From Mediterraneibacter faecis JCM 15917 (lineage in GTDB: Bacteria > Bacillota > Clostridia > Lachnospirales > Lachnospiraceae), in the NCBI GenBank assembly GCA_001312505.1, contig BBDW01000007.1, positions 62,001 through 126,000 of the forward strand: a stretch of DNA of 64,000 nucleotides. The letters are read 5' to 3'. The position numbers were made by a program, and so were the translations under genes. Below the pieces are notes generated by a model, which worked only from the letters and a program-made list of their open reading frames with translations, had not been told where the DNA came from and did not search any database. Position 1 is the stretch's first letter. Every line of letters begins with the position of its first letter. This document shows, piece after piece, positions 44,427 through 52,821 of the stretch.

Positions 44427-46030
44427 TTAAAGTTCCATATCCTGTTTTTTCTCTGTGCGGGGGCTGCTTCCGTTTCTCGGCCTGTTCTTCCCGGATACGC
44501 TGCGTCCGGCCTTTGACTGCCTGCTGGATGGACGGTTTCTTTCCCGGCTCGGCGGTCTGGCGGTACTGTTCAGACGGAAGAACCTGATTGAGCCAGTGAC
44601 GCACATCCCGGAGAATCTTCACATCCTCCTGTAATGCGGACAACCGTTCCTTATATCCGGCAACTTCTCCGGCAAGCTGTGTCTGTTCCTCATTCAGCTT
44701 TTTAATGCTGTACTTCTTCTCCTTCAAATGCACCTTGAAATAACGGATAGCGGCATTATAGCGTCCAGCTCGTCCCGATGGGCGGCGGCAAACTGTTCCC
44801 GTGGCTTCTTAAACCGGATGGCAGCATACTCCACATGAACCGGCTTATGGGCTTCAAAGTTGGCGATATGGGAAAGCAGGGTGTTGATTTCTTTCATACG
44901 CTGTTCTTTCGGCTTCATCTCTGCCCGGATGGAAACGGCCTGCCCGCTGACGGTATCCAGATAAGCGTCCAAACTCTGCACAGTGGACAGCTCCTTTTCC
45001 CGCAGATAGCGGATAGCTTCCATAACCTTGTTGAAATCGGCAACGCTGCCTGTAAGCTGGCCTTTGCTTGTCCAGCCTGTACGTTCCTCCCGGCGCAAAT
45101 CCAGATATTTCCCCAGCAGCTCCGGCAGGGTGGGTTCCTTCGATTCCTGCAAGGCTTCCAGCAGGGCGGCTTTTTTCTCCTTCAGGTCTGCAATCCAGCC
45201 TTTCAGGTGGCGTACCATCTGCCGGATAGATTGCATAAGGGAATTGGCGGCTTTGATGTCCCGGTTCAAGTTGCCGATGTTGGTCTGTATCCCTCGTTTC
45301 TCCATCTGGCTGACTGCTGGCCCATATGGACGGTGGGGGGGATTTTATCAAGCCCCTGCCGTTCATAGGAACGAAGGTCAAGGCGCTCCGGGCGTCCGTT
45401 GGCTTCCAGATAGCGGTTAGCGGTAGCCGCCCAGCCCTGCCGCCAGATCTCTCCGTACTTCTGGTCGTTCCAGTCCACGGTATCCTCCTTGTGGCTTTTC
45501 CAGCTCCCGGACGGGAGCCGGATACGCTCGCCGTTCTCGTCAAGGTCATAAACCTTCCGGCTCTTGGGAAGCCATTTCCCGTTTTCGTCCATTGCCCGCA
45601 TGGTCAGCAGGATGTGGGCGTGGGGGGGATTCCCATTCCCTTTGTCGTGGATGGCAAAATCGGCAATCATGCCTTTAGAAACAAAAAACTCCCGGCAGTA
45701 GTCCCGGATAAGGTCGGCGTGCTGTTCCGGGGGGGGATTTCCCTCGGTATGGCAAGCACGATTCTCCGGGCAAGCTGGGAGTTCCATTGCTTCTCGATAG
45801 CTTCGGCGGCGTTCCACAAAGTATTGCGGTCTGCATACGCTGGTGGGGGGGCGTGGGGGCGGCAGCATGATTTCTGTATGGACAATCTCGCTTTTATGGG
45901 AATAGTATTTCTGCTTCTGGTCGTACTCGGAAAACAGCCGTTCCCCCCCACTCTGGTAGGCGGCAGACGCAACGGCTGACTGGTGGTTGCTGCGCTGGAT
46001 TATTTTTATATCATGGTGTGGACAGGGCAT
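44427..46030 (-). CDS. mobA: MobA/MobL-family relaxase (MobQ type)
   Basis: The protein begins IKIIQRSNHQSAVASAAYQSG, the catalytic N-terminus of MobA proteins, and the metal-binding His pair is in NPPHAHILLTMR (NPHAHI is usual; the seven-G run at 45622-45628 adds a Pro). A helical C-terminal half follows, and the tail has KKPSIQQAVKGRTQRIREEQ. It would nick oriT and pilot the strand through a conjugation channel. Indels at 45845-45859, 45729-45736, near 45320, near 44763 and near 44445 split the frame; correcting them joins LPPHAPPAYADRNTLWNAAE with IPREIPPEQHADLIRDYC and ends QDMEL at 44427. Confidence 0.85.
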
Positions 46031-46063
46031 AGCGTTCCTCCTTCCTGTGGTTGATTTTGGGCA

Positions 46064-46100
46064 AAAGAAAAGCAGGAAACCGTTTCTGATTTCCTGCTTA
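46064..46100 (-). terminator. Intrinsic terminator between the SdpI-like gene and mobA
   Basis: Perfect 10-base arms AAGCAGGAAA / TTTCCTGCTT followed by TTCTTTTG on the minus strand. Confidence 0.7.
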
Positions 46101-46182
46101 GTGGTGTCGCTGGTAGGCGATTAGTATTCAGTTTTGAAGGTTCGGGTCAGGTTGGCTCGATGATGGAAAGCTGTCTAATAGC

Positions 46183-46542
46183 TTAAAAGTTTTTGTTCGC
46201 AAATTTACTTGTAATTCCAGTTTCTGTTTTATAAAATCCAAAAATCAGAAAAATAATTCCAACAACTACTCCTGCAAATACGGTAGTCTGTGTAGAAATA
46301 TTAAGAAGAAGTAAGGATATACACAAAACGATTTCTACCAAACCTAATGTTTTGCCAATACCAATAAAAATATTAGGTGCTATGCTTTGTGCATAATCCC
46401 AATGCTCTTGTGACTTCCGAGATGTAGGCGTATTGTATCCGTTACCGGATGTCATATCTTTTACCGGGTGCTTCTTTAAGATATATCCTACAAAAACCAT
46501 AACAAAGGGTATGATGAAATTCAAAGCAATCAATCCATACAT
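46183..46542 (-). CDS. SdpI-like membrane protein, 119 aa
   Basis: Four hydrophobic segments (ALNFIIPFVMVFVGYIL, IFIGIGKTLGLVEIVLCISL, TVFAGVVVGIIFLIFGF) and the signature GYNTPTSRKSQEHWDYAQ, which matches the SdpI/YhfL-type motif. SdpI is the immunity protein against the SdpC toxin in Bacillus. No SdpC is seen here, so a role in immunity or envelope protection is an inference. Its low GC differs from the flanking IME genes. Confidence 0.7.
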   Translation of the reverse strand: MYGLIALNFIIPFVMVFVGYILKKHPVKDMTSGNGYNTPTSRKSQEHWDYAQSIAPNIFIGIGKTLGLVEIVLCISLLLLNISTQTTVFAGVVVGIIFLIFGFYKTETGITSKFANKNF

Positions 46543-46795
46543 AAAACCATCTCCTTAGATAGTGTTCGTCATTAGCTTTATTATACTACGGGCAGTCCTG
46601 TTTTGGAATAGATAAATTGTAAACTTGCTGGACGGAACAGCTTGCAGCGCAAGGTGTTCCCGGGCGGCAAGTCCACAAAGGGGGGGTAGCTGGCGCAGCC
46701 AGCGCAGGGGGGGAAGTGTAGCGTCCCCTGTGATGATTGGAAGCAGCCGCAACGGTGCTGAAAATCATCCGCTTTCCGCAGGAAGCCCCCGGCAG

Positions 46796-46848
46796 GGCGC
46801 AACGCACCGGCTTGACCGGTGTATAGTTGCGCCCTTACTCCGTAAGGG
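46796..46848 (+). other. Candidate origin of transfer (oriT) of the IME
   Basis: Nested inverted repeats: outer arms GGGCGCAAC / GTTGCGCCC and inner arms CACCGG / CCGGTG, followed by TAGTTGCGCCCTTAC and a small hairpin CCCTTAC/GTAAGGG. The segment resembles the MobQ (RSF1010-like) nick region TAAGTGCGCCCT, and the element encodes a MobQ-type relaxase. A cut after TTGCG is the inferred nick site. Confidence 0.6.
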
Positions 46849-47137
46849 ATTCCCCGGCTACCCGCCCTTTCACGCTTTCTGCAACTATTTCCTTCATGCC
46901 ACTTTGAGAAAATGCCTGTTTCAGAATGTCCATCACATCCTCGTCTGTCAGCACTTCCGGCCTTAAAAGGAAACTTTCCAGCATAGCTCCTCTGGTACAG
47001 AGCCGGTGCGTCCGTTCCTTCCGGGTAAGCTGCTTCACCTGGTGTTCCAGTATTTTTTCTTCATGCTGCGCCCGCCGCAGTCTGGCTTCGCCTTTGGCAA
47101 TCTCCTGATTCAGCTTTTCCAGCTTCTCATTTATCAT
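46835..47137 (-). CDS. DUF3847-like protein, 100 aa
   Basis: MINEKLEKLNQEIAKGEARL, then RRAQHEEKILEHQVKQLTRK and RTHRLCTRGAMLESFL, matching DUF3847 proteins of Clostridial mobilizable elements. The N-terminal half is coiled coil. Its start overlaps the previous gene by 4 bases, and its end overlaps the oriT candidate, the usual place for a relaxosome helper (inference). Confidence 0.75.
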   Translation of the reverse strand: MINEKLEKLNQEIAKGEARLRRAQHEEKILEHQVKQLTRKERTHRLCTRGAMLESFLLRPEVLTDEDVMDILKQAFSQSGMKEIVAESVKGRVAGESLTE

Positions 47138-47469
47138 GGCAGCCCTCCTTTGGGAAGCAGCGTGTAAATGCGGTTTGGTTCTCCCACACCCCCCCGGCGC
47201 ACCCGCAGGATAAGCCGATGTCCTCCAATTCTTTCAGGGAACGCTTCACAGTGACGGGGGCTGCGGGAGAGGGCTGCCGCTAATTCCATGATAGGAAAAC
47301 GGACAAACAAAATGCCGTTGCTATCCTCTATCCCTGCCGTAAGGGTGGTGTTCAGCAGACGGGCATACATGACTTTTGCTGTGCTGCTGATCGGCAGCCG
47401 AAGCATTGCGGCGGGTAGCGGCATACAAGGCGGCAGAACCGTGTCTGCGCTCATAAATTCAAATTCCAT
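47134..47469 (-). CDS. RepA-like winged-helix protein, ~111 aa
   Basis: Reads LPAAMLRLPISSTAKVMYAR, then LLNTTLTAGIEDSNGILFV, typical of short replication-initiator/helix-turn-helix proteins in IMEs. The recognition helix is scrambled in the given frame; correcting a five-base C run near 47256 (+1) and a lost C near 47215 gives SPVTVKRSLKELEDIGLILR. The seven-C run 47189-47195 adds one Gly. Confidence 0.65.
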   Translation of the reverse strand: MEFEFMSADTVLPPCMPLPAAMLRLPISSTAKVMYARLLNTTLTAGIEDSNGILFVRFPIMELAAALSRSPRHCEAFPERIGGHRLILRVRRGGVGEPNRIYTLLPKGGLP

Positions 47470-47648
47470 TTAACTGATTTTCTCCTTTCGCTTGGCTCGT
47501 TTTGACAGGTAATGGGGGGGCAGTCTATCACGACAGCCCGGAAACTCTGCTTGCACTTATGCTGGCACTTCCGGCACAGGTCGTTGTAGGCCACACGCCC
47601 CCGGTCATTGAGGAAGAAGGAAAGCTCCAACTTCCGTTTCTTGCTCAT
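47451..47648 (-). CDS. Small Cys-rich putative zinc-binding protein, 65 aa
   Basis: LCRKCQHKCKQSFRAVVIDC carries four Cys and a His in a zinc-ribbon-like spacing. It overlaps the start of the RepA-like gene by 19 bases. The seven-G run 47514-47520 inserts one Pro (DCPPITC). Commonly found first in this IME operon; function unknown. Confidence 0.6.
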   Translation of the reverse strand: MSKKRKLELSFFLNDRGRVAYNDLCRKCQHKCKQSFRAVVIDCPPITCQNEPSERRKSVKWNLNL

Positions 47649-48190
47649 TCTCGCATAGTGCCTCCTATCATAGAAAATCCGCCCATTTCAGCCGTAACAA
47701 CGGGAACAGGCGGATAAAGGTTTTTGGTGTCATGTTTCGGGGGGGCGATTTTCAAGGAAAATACGGCCATAGAGCCGCTTTGAAATGCCCCATAGTATTA
47801 CGGACGGGGGGGCAGACTACACCCCGCCGATTTGTCGTGTTTGGGTAGCGTTTTGGTATCAGTTCTGCCGGGTTGTCCTGCTGTCGTTCCTGCCCCCCCT
47901 GAATCTCACAGCGGCGTTTCGTTCCCGTTGGTACGCTCGCTGCGGTCAAGGTTCCTCCATTTCCTTGCCGCAGGTCGTTGCGCTACATCGCCGGGGGGGA
48001 GCATATCCCATCAGGCCGGTCATTCGATTGGAAATAATCCATCGATGAACTGACTTAATCATAGCTCATTTTTGAACCCTTTCCCGTATGTCCATAAAAT
48101 AGGAAAACCGCCCCAAAATCGAAAAATTCCACGATTTCGGAACGGTATATGGTATAATAAGGAATAACAGCGGCAGCCAGCCGCAGGAAG
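47649..48190. other. Divergent intergenic region without a gene
   Basis: About 540 bases of GC-rich sequence between the divergent Cys-rich gene and the XRE regulator. I found no convincing coding frame; four seven-base G or C runs occur here (47739, 47816, 47893, 47993). It probably holds promoters for both directions. Confidence 0.45.
48129..48158 (+). promoter_or_regulatory. Promoter for the IME XRE regulator
   Basis: A consensus TATAAT at 48153-48158 lies about 30 bases before the GAAGGAG ribosome site. The -35 is weak. TTCC ... GGAA just upstream (near 48128-48142) could be a self-operator. Confidence 0.5.
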
Positions 48191-48203
48191 GAGCGATGTG
48201 TTT

Positions 48204-49031
48204 ATGAAAACCCGCATTTCCGTACAGGAACGCCTGAAAGATTTACGGGTGGAACGGGGGCTTGAATCTGGAAGAACTGGCACAGGAAACCGGCATTTCA
48301 AAATCAGCCTCGGCAGTTATGAAAACGACAACGACGAATACAAGGAAATTAACCACGGCAGCCTGTTGAAGCTGGCAGACTTCTATCAGGTGTCGGTTGA
48401 CTATCTGCTCGGCCTTACCAATAATCGGAGATATGAAAACACCCCCCCGATAGAAGAATTACATTTGAGTGATGAAGTCGTGGAACTGCTGAAAAGTGAA
48501 CGCTTCAATAACCGGCTGCTGTGTGAGATTATCTCCCATGAAAAATTTAAGGAATTGCTGGCAGACGCAGAAATCTATGTGGACGGGATAGCAACCATGC
48601 ACTTCCATGACACAAACAGCTCACTGGCTGCTTTACGGGCTATGGTACTGGAAGAACACCCCGAAGCTGCGGCAGACCGGGCAATCAAAGTGTTGGAAGC
48701 CTGTCAGATAGAGGAAGAAGATTTTTTCTGCCATGTGACGCACAAAACATGGGACGTCATTCTCCATGATATACGCAAGGCGCACGAAAATGACAGCGAA
48801 AGTGCGCCGGATACCACGCCTGCCGATGAACTTATACGGGAAGTACAAAAGGCCATGCAATCTCCGGGGGACAGGGTTCAGCAATTCACGGAGATATTCT
48901 GCAAGGCGTTCCGGCTCAAATACAAGCGGCTCTCACAAGAGGAACGAAGCCTTTTGAAAAAGCTGTTCAAGAAATCCCCCCCGCTGATAAAACAGTCTGG
49001 TATGAACTTCCGGCGCAGGCCGTGGAAATAA
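48204..49031 (+). CDS. XRE-family transcriptional regulator of the IME, ~276 aa
   Basis: One of very few plus-strand genes. An N-terminal Cro/C1 domain (SVQERLKDLRVERGL then, after correction, NLEELAQETGISKSALGSYE; HGSLLKLADFYQVSVDYLLGL) is followed by a helical C-terminal region of unknown role. The given frame hides the second and third helices: a five-G run near 48254 (+1) and a lost C near 48307 compensate each other. Runs at 48442-48448 and 48976-48982 add one Pro each. I start at ATG 48204 behind GAAGGAG. Probably represses the divergent IME operon. Confidence 0.75.
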   Translation: MKTRISVQERLKDLRVERGLESGRTGTGNRHFKISLGSYENDNDEYKEINHGSLLKLADFYQVSVDYLLGLTNNRRYENTPPIEELHLSDEVVELLKSERFNNRLLCEIISHEKFKELLADAEIYVDGIATMHFHDTNSSLAALRAMVLEEHPEAAADRAIKVLEACQIEEEDFFCHVTHKTWDVILHDIRKAHENDSESAPDTTPADELIREVQKAMQSPGDRVQQFTEIFCKAFRLKYKRLSQEERSLLKKLFKKSPPLIKQSGMNFRRRPWK

Positions 49032-49073
49032 AAACAGCCGTTGTAGGATTTTGTTCCTACAGCGGCTGTTTTT
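49030..49073. terminator. Bidirectional terminator between convergent genes
   Basis: AAAAACAGCCGTTGTAGGA and TCCTACAGCGGCTGTTTTT, 19-base arms with one mismatch and T-runs on both sides. Serves the plus-strand regulator and the minus-strand lipoprotein gene. Confidence 0.85.
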
Positions 49074-49075
49074 AT

Positions 49076-49501
49076 TTATGAATCTTCTCCAACAAAAGAC
49101 AGGATATTTTCATCAGTTTGTAATGTAATTGTTGCGCTTTCTGAATCATCAGAATAAACTCTTGTTCCATATACGCCTGTAACAGGCTCCTCTAAATTTT
49201 CAAAAGTTAATCCGAGTTTCGAAGAAGAATTGTCAATCTTTTCAAGCGAATATGTACCTGTCCATTCTTGTTTATGAGTGTTATCTGTTAAGATAAAACT
49301 TTTTTCTTCAAAACTCAATGTCAAATCCAATACTGGTATGTCATCATGCACTGAACCTGAGAATAACATATTACCATCTAAATCAGTAATAAATTCTAAA
49401 GACCAGTTATATGATGATACCGACCGAGTTTGGGAAGAATCACACGAACATAAGCCTACACACATAAAAAAACATACGCATATTGCCAATAACCGTTTCA
49501 T
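49076..49501 (-). CDS. Putative lipoprotein of the IME, ~141 aa
   Basis: MKRLLAICVCFFMCVGLCSC is a lipoprotein signal with the lipobox Cys at residue 20. The mature part is small, acidic and beta-rich (NWSLEFITDLDGNMLFSGSV, ESATITLQTDENILSF). I do not recognise the family. It follows the exported-protein gene by about 44 bases. It could be a surface partner or immunity lipoprotein, without direct evidence. A longer start at 49540 is possible. Confidence 0.6.
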   Translation of the reverse strand: MKRLLAICVCFFMCVGLCSCDSSQTRSVSSYNWSLEFITDLDGNMLFSGSVHDDIPVLDLTLSFEEKSFILTDNTHKQEWTGTYSLEKIDNSSSKLGLTFENLEEPVTGVYGTRVYSDDSESATITLQTDENILSFVGEDS

Positions 49502-49544
49502 TTTACCTATTACCAACCTTAATTCACAACTGTTTTGCATTTAA

Positions 49545-50072
49545 TTAGGGAAGTGTCACAGGGTAAGAAATAGCGAAAGCTCCACCGCCTGCCAAGGCAT
49601 TATTAGCGGTAGCAACACCAGAAACAGAAACCGTTCCCTTATCTCCGCTATTACCTGTTCTTCCAGTATCCACATCAGTTTCGATTGTTTCTTCACCGTC
49701 GGCTAATTCTGCAAATGCCGTATTGGTGGATTTTTTGTTCATAAGCACATTAACTGTACCAGTCATACCAGTGAACTCCGGTTTTGGAGATTCATACCAC
49801 GGTACATACAACTTCACATGAACTTGAATCCCATCATCCTCATCATAAGTTGCATAAGAGTTAATACGAACATTAGCGACTGCTCTTTTGGTGACACCAT
49901 CGGAAATCATAACATCGGTTAAGTATCCGTCATATTCTCCAATGACTACCGGCTGTTGAGTATCCGTTATTTCCGTTGTTGTTTCCGCTGCAAAAGCAGG
50001 AACCGCACTCACAGAAAAAAGCATACAAAACGCTACCAACGAGGTAAACAATCTTTTACTAAATTTTTTCAT
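49545..50072 (-). CDS. Exported protein of unknown function in the IME, ~175 aa
   Basis: MKKFSKRLFTSLVAFCMLFS then VSAVPAFAAE is a Sec signal with an AFA-A cleavage site. The mature part reads VVIGEYDGYLTDVMISDGVT, QVHVKLYVPWYESPKPEF and ends GGGAFAISYPVTLP. Repeated short beta-strands suggest an Ig-like or jelly-roll fold. No homologue is recognised. Together with the lipoprotein and the SdpI-like protein it forms the cargo of the IME. Confidence 0.6.
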   Translation of the reverse strand: MKKFSKRLFTSLVAFCMLFSVSAVPAFAAETTTEITDTQQPVVIGEYDGYLTDVMISDGVTKRAVANVRINSYATYDEDDGIQVHVKLYVPWYESPKPEFTGMTGTVNVLMNKKSTNTAFAELADGEETIETDVDTGRTGNSGDKGTVSVSGVATANNALAGGGAFAISYPVTLP

Positions 50073-50293
50073 AAACAATGCTCCTTTCTAAAATGACCAG
50101 AACCTACATTTTTTGTATTCAGTTATTGGCAATATGCTACTAACCTGCAAGCACACTCTCAAATCATAAAATGTTTCAAATGTACTTGTTTTATTTTATG
50201 ATAGCACTTATTTACATTGGGTACAATAGAAAATATACACCATTAAAATTTAATTTTTTGTGCAAATCGAATCAAATATAAAATTATATCGCT

Positions 50294-50503
50294 TTAGATA
50301 TTGTCCTGTTCTAATTTAATCACATTCATAATACCACAATTCAAGGCTTCACAAATGCGAACCAGCGTTTCCATGCTGATATTCTTTCCCTTGCCCATGT
50401 TGGCAATCATATTTGTGGTAAGACCGGCGGCAAGCCGCAAATCCTCTTTCCTCATGCCACGCTCTTTCAGTGTGTTCCATAGTGGCTGATAACTAATGTG
50501 CAT
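50294..50503 (-). CDS. Small Cro/C1-type regulator, 69 aa
   Basis: WNTLKERGMRKEDLRLAAGL, then TTNMIANMGKGKNISMETLV, a complete minimal helix-turn-helix. It lies 136 bases inside the right end of the IME and has its own promoter. Likely the IME's maintenance or excision repressor. Confidence 0.85.
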   Translation of the reverse strand: MHISYQPLWNTLKERGMRKEDLRLAAGLTTNMIANMGKGKNISMETLVRICEALNCGIMNVIKLEQDNI

Positions 50504-50544
50504 AGCTTCCCGCCTTTCTTTCCATCGTCAAGTGTTTTATACCC

Positions 50545-50573
50545 ATTATAGCAGAAATCTTGCGTTTCCACAA
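50545..50573 (-). promoter_or_regulatory. Sigma-A-type promoter of the small IME regulator
   Basis: TTGTGG (-35, 50568-50573) and TATAAT (-10, 50545-50550) on the minus strand, with a 17-base spacer. Confidence 0.7.
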
Positions 50574-50638
50574 TATTTCTTGACTACACCGCCGGTTCCG
50601 TCTGGATTGTGCTTTTCCTTTCTCCGCTTTTATTACAT

Positions 50639-50800
50639 CTAATTAGCCATGAGCTGTTTGATGCCCTGGCTCTTAGCACCGGGATTGTCATTTCCATATC
50701 CTTCCAGAAGGTTTACGACACCCCCCCACACACCAAGACCTGCGCCGATTGCGACTACAAGAGTTTTTAAAGTTGTAATTGCACTGCTAAAAAATGCCAT
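50639..50800 (-). pseudogene. 5' part of the maff-2 gene, split by the IME
   Basis: Reads MAFFSSAITTLKTLVVAIGA, then GLGVWGGVVNLLEGYGNDN and PGAKSQGIKQLMAN before a stop formed by IME sequence. This is the N-terminal half of Maff-2; WGGVVN has an extra Gly at the C run 50721-50727. The C-terminal half is at 40091-40168. Maff-2 lies between virD4 and the TrbL-like gene in related ICEs. Confidence 0.85.
50645..50659. repeat. Right attachment repeat of the IME
   Basis: AGCCATGAGCTGTTT, differing from the left copy at 40154-40168 in one base. Confidence 0.8.
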
Positions 50801-50844
50801 ATATTCATAAACCAAAACTGACTTCTTTCAGGTGTTTACGGGAA

Positions 50845-50872
50845 TGAAAAAACACCGACTAAAAAGCCGGTG
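50845..50872 (-). terminator. Intrinsic terminator after virD4
   Basis: On the minus strand CACCGGC TTTTTA GTCGGTG is followed by TTTTTT. It lies between virD4 and maff-2, so channel genes downstream may be under separate control. Confidence 0.7.
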
Positions 50873-50923
50873 CACCTAATGTCAGTTATTCCTTTCCTCA
50901 TTATTTTTCGTTCATTCCCAAGG

Positions 50924-52821
50924 TTACTCCGACAGTTCTACATGAATCACTTCCACCTCTTCTTCGGGTTTCGGTGTGTACTGCGGATTTAACTCTTTCT
51001 CTACTTTGTACCGGTTCTTCTCGTTTTCATCTGCAAGAAGCCGATAGTTTTTGTGTTTCGTGATATCATATTTATCCGAGAAAAATGGTCTGGCACCACG
51101 GATCTGCAGGATACATTTTCCTCCATCCATGACTGCAATCTCATCTTCCGTCATCAGCTGTTTGCCTGTTTTCTGGTAATTCAATCCAAAGGACTTCTGA
51201 TTACTCCTCGTCTCCGAAGTGTTATACAGGTCAATGGTTTCCTTCCCCCCCAGAAGCTCACTCATTTCCTTTAAGGTAGTTTTCTCTTTGCCACCAAGAA
51301 AAAGTGTAGTATCACAGTTGCCCAGAATGGTATCTGCACTATCCTTATACATTGCCTTTAGCTGACTCTGGGACTGCAAAATAATAGAAGCAGAGATTTC
51401 CCTGCTTCGGATAGTTGCGATCAGCTTATCGAACTGAGGAATCTGCCCAATGTTTGCGAACTCATCAGCGATGACACGCACATGCACCGGAAGTCTTCCA
51501 CCATATTCATCATCTGCCTTATCGCAAAGCAGATTGAAAAGCTGTGACTGTAACATGGCAATCACAAAGTTAAAAGTTGTATCTGTGTCGGACATAATCA
51601 AGAACAAGGCTGTTTTCCTATCCCCGATCTTATCCAGTTCCATTTCATCGTAAGACATGATCTCACGAAGTTCTGCGATATCAAATGGGGGGGCAAGTCT
51701 GGCTCCACAGGATATCAAAATCGACTTCGCCGTTTTACCAGCCGCCATTTTATATTTTTTATACTGTCTGACCGCAAAGTGCTGCGGATCTCTTTCTTCC
51801 AGCTCCTGGAACATCATATCCACAGGATTCTGGTAAGTTTCATCCTCTTCACGGGTTTCGCTTTCGTTCAAAAGATCCAGAAGGGTATTCAGATTCTTTT
51901 CCTCTTCATCCCCTTCATACCAGATAAAAGCAATCAGTGCTGTGTACAGCAATTTCTCTGCTTTCACCCAAAAATCTTCGGAAGCTTTTTCCCCCCTTCG
52001 CCTTTGGTATTCACAATGATTGTTGTCACCAGCTTCAAGATATCTTTTTCAGACCGTATATAAGCAAATGGATTGTAATGAAGCGATTTTGAAAAGTTAA
52101 TGGTATTCAAAACCTTAATCACATATGGCTCATGAACCACTTTTCCAGATTTATCTTTCATAATATTTCCATTCTTATCTCTCTTAGGCGGTCCCTTTGC
52201 TAACATCTTCCCGCACTCCTCAATGAGAGTGCCCTTTGGATCTGTAATGACCATGGAACAATTCATCTGCATGACCGACGGTTTCACGAAAAATCGTGTC
52301 TTACCGGAACCACTACCGCCAATAACTACAATATTTTTATTTCTTGCATATTTCGGTTGTTTTGGTCGACTTTCCATAGTCAATGCTTCTGTTGCTGTCA
52401 ACGGAATATTCATCCAGGGATCATCTGACATATAAGGCTTGATATCCTCTGCAGTTCCCCATCTGGCTGAACCATACTCGATTCCCTTCCGAAGTTTCTT
52501 TGCATCTGACTGTTTCTGCCAAACCAATAGTTTCAAAATAACTGCGACAGTAACTCCAACCAATAGATCTCTCAGGTCAAAGCTCAACAGAATCCCTGTA
52601 AAGATCCGATCTGCATGTTCCATCGCATATAACAGTTTGTTCCCTATATCTTCTCCAGGACTGCTCCTGTATAAGCAGGATGCCCGGTCCGCATAAAAAG
52701 CGGTCAGAACATAGGGAAGATTTGTAAGAACCAGTTTCTTTTTATCCAGGGCGGACAGCCTGACCCCCCCAGCTTTATTCTTCCACTTCTGCATCAGATT
52801 ATTGCCGTTTTGTTTCTTCAT
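50924..52821 (-). CDS. virD4: VirD4/TraG-family coupling protein
   Basis: About 632 residues. It brings the relaxosome to the channel. Two N-terminal membrane segments, Walker A VVIGGSGSGKTRFFVKP, and Walker B region VRVIADEFANIGQIPQF; then LQSQSQLKAMYKDSADTI and LGNCDTTLFLGG. The six-C run at 51991-51996 cuts it in two; reading it as four joins TKGEGEKASEDFWVKAEKLL. Runs at 51245 and 51687 add one Gly and one Pro (LAPPFDIAEL). Start overlaps pcfB by 4 bases. Confidence 0.9.

Larger units (their letters stand above)
40154..50659. mobile_element. Integrative mobilizable element inserted in maff-2
   Basis: A ~10.5 kb segment of clearly higher GC than the ICE. It is flanked by near-identical 15-base repeats in the two halves of maff-2. 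At one end is a large serine recombinase, at the other a small XRE regulator; between are a primase/VirE protein, a MobA relaxase, a candidate oriT, DUF3847 and RepA-like genes. It has no conjugation channel genes, so it would depend on the surrounding ICE or another conjugative element. Serine-recombinase elements targeting maff-2 are known in this type of ICE. Confidence 0.88.

Noticed and set aside
47785-48053. Plus-strand frames between the IME operon and its regulator
   Set aside because: Two overlapping frames of similar length with no start context or known motif, interrupted by the same G/C runs; most likely noncoding.
28634-52000. Programmed ribosomal frameshifting at the six-base runs
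   Set aside because: No slippery heptamer plus downstream structure recurs, needed shifts differ in size, and too many unrelated genes are involved.
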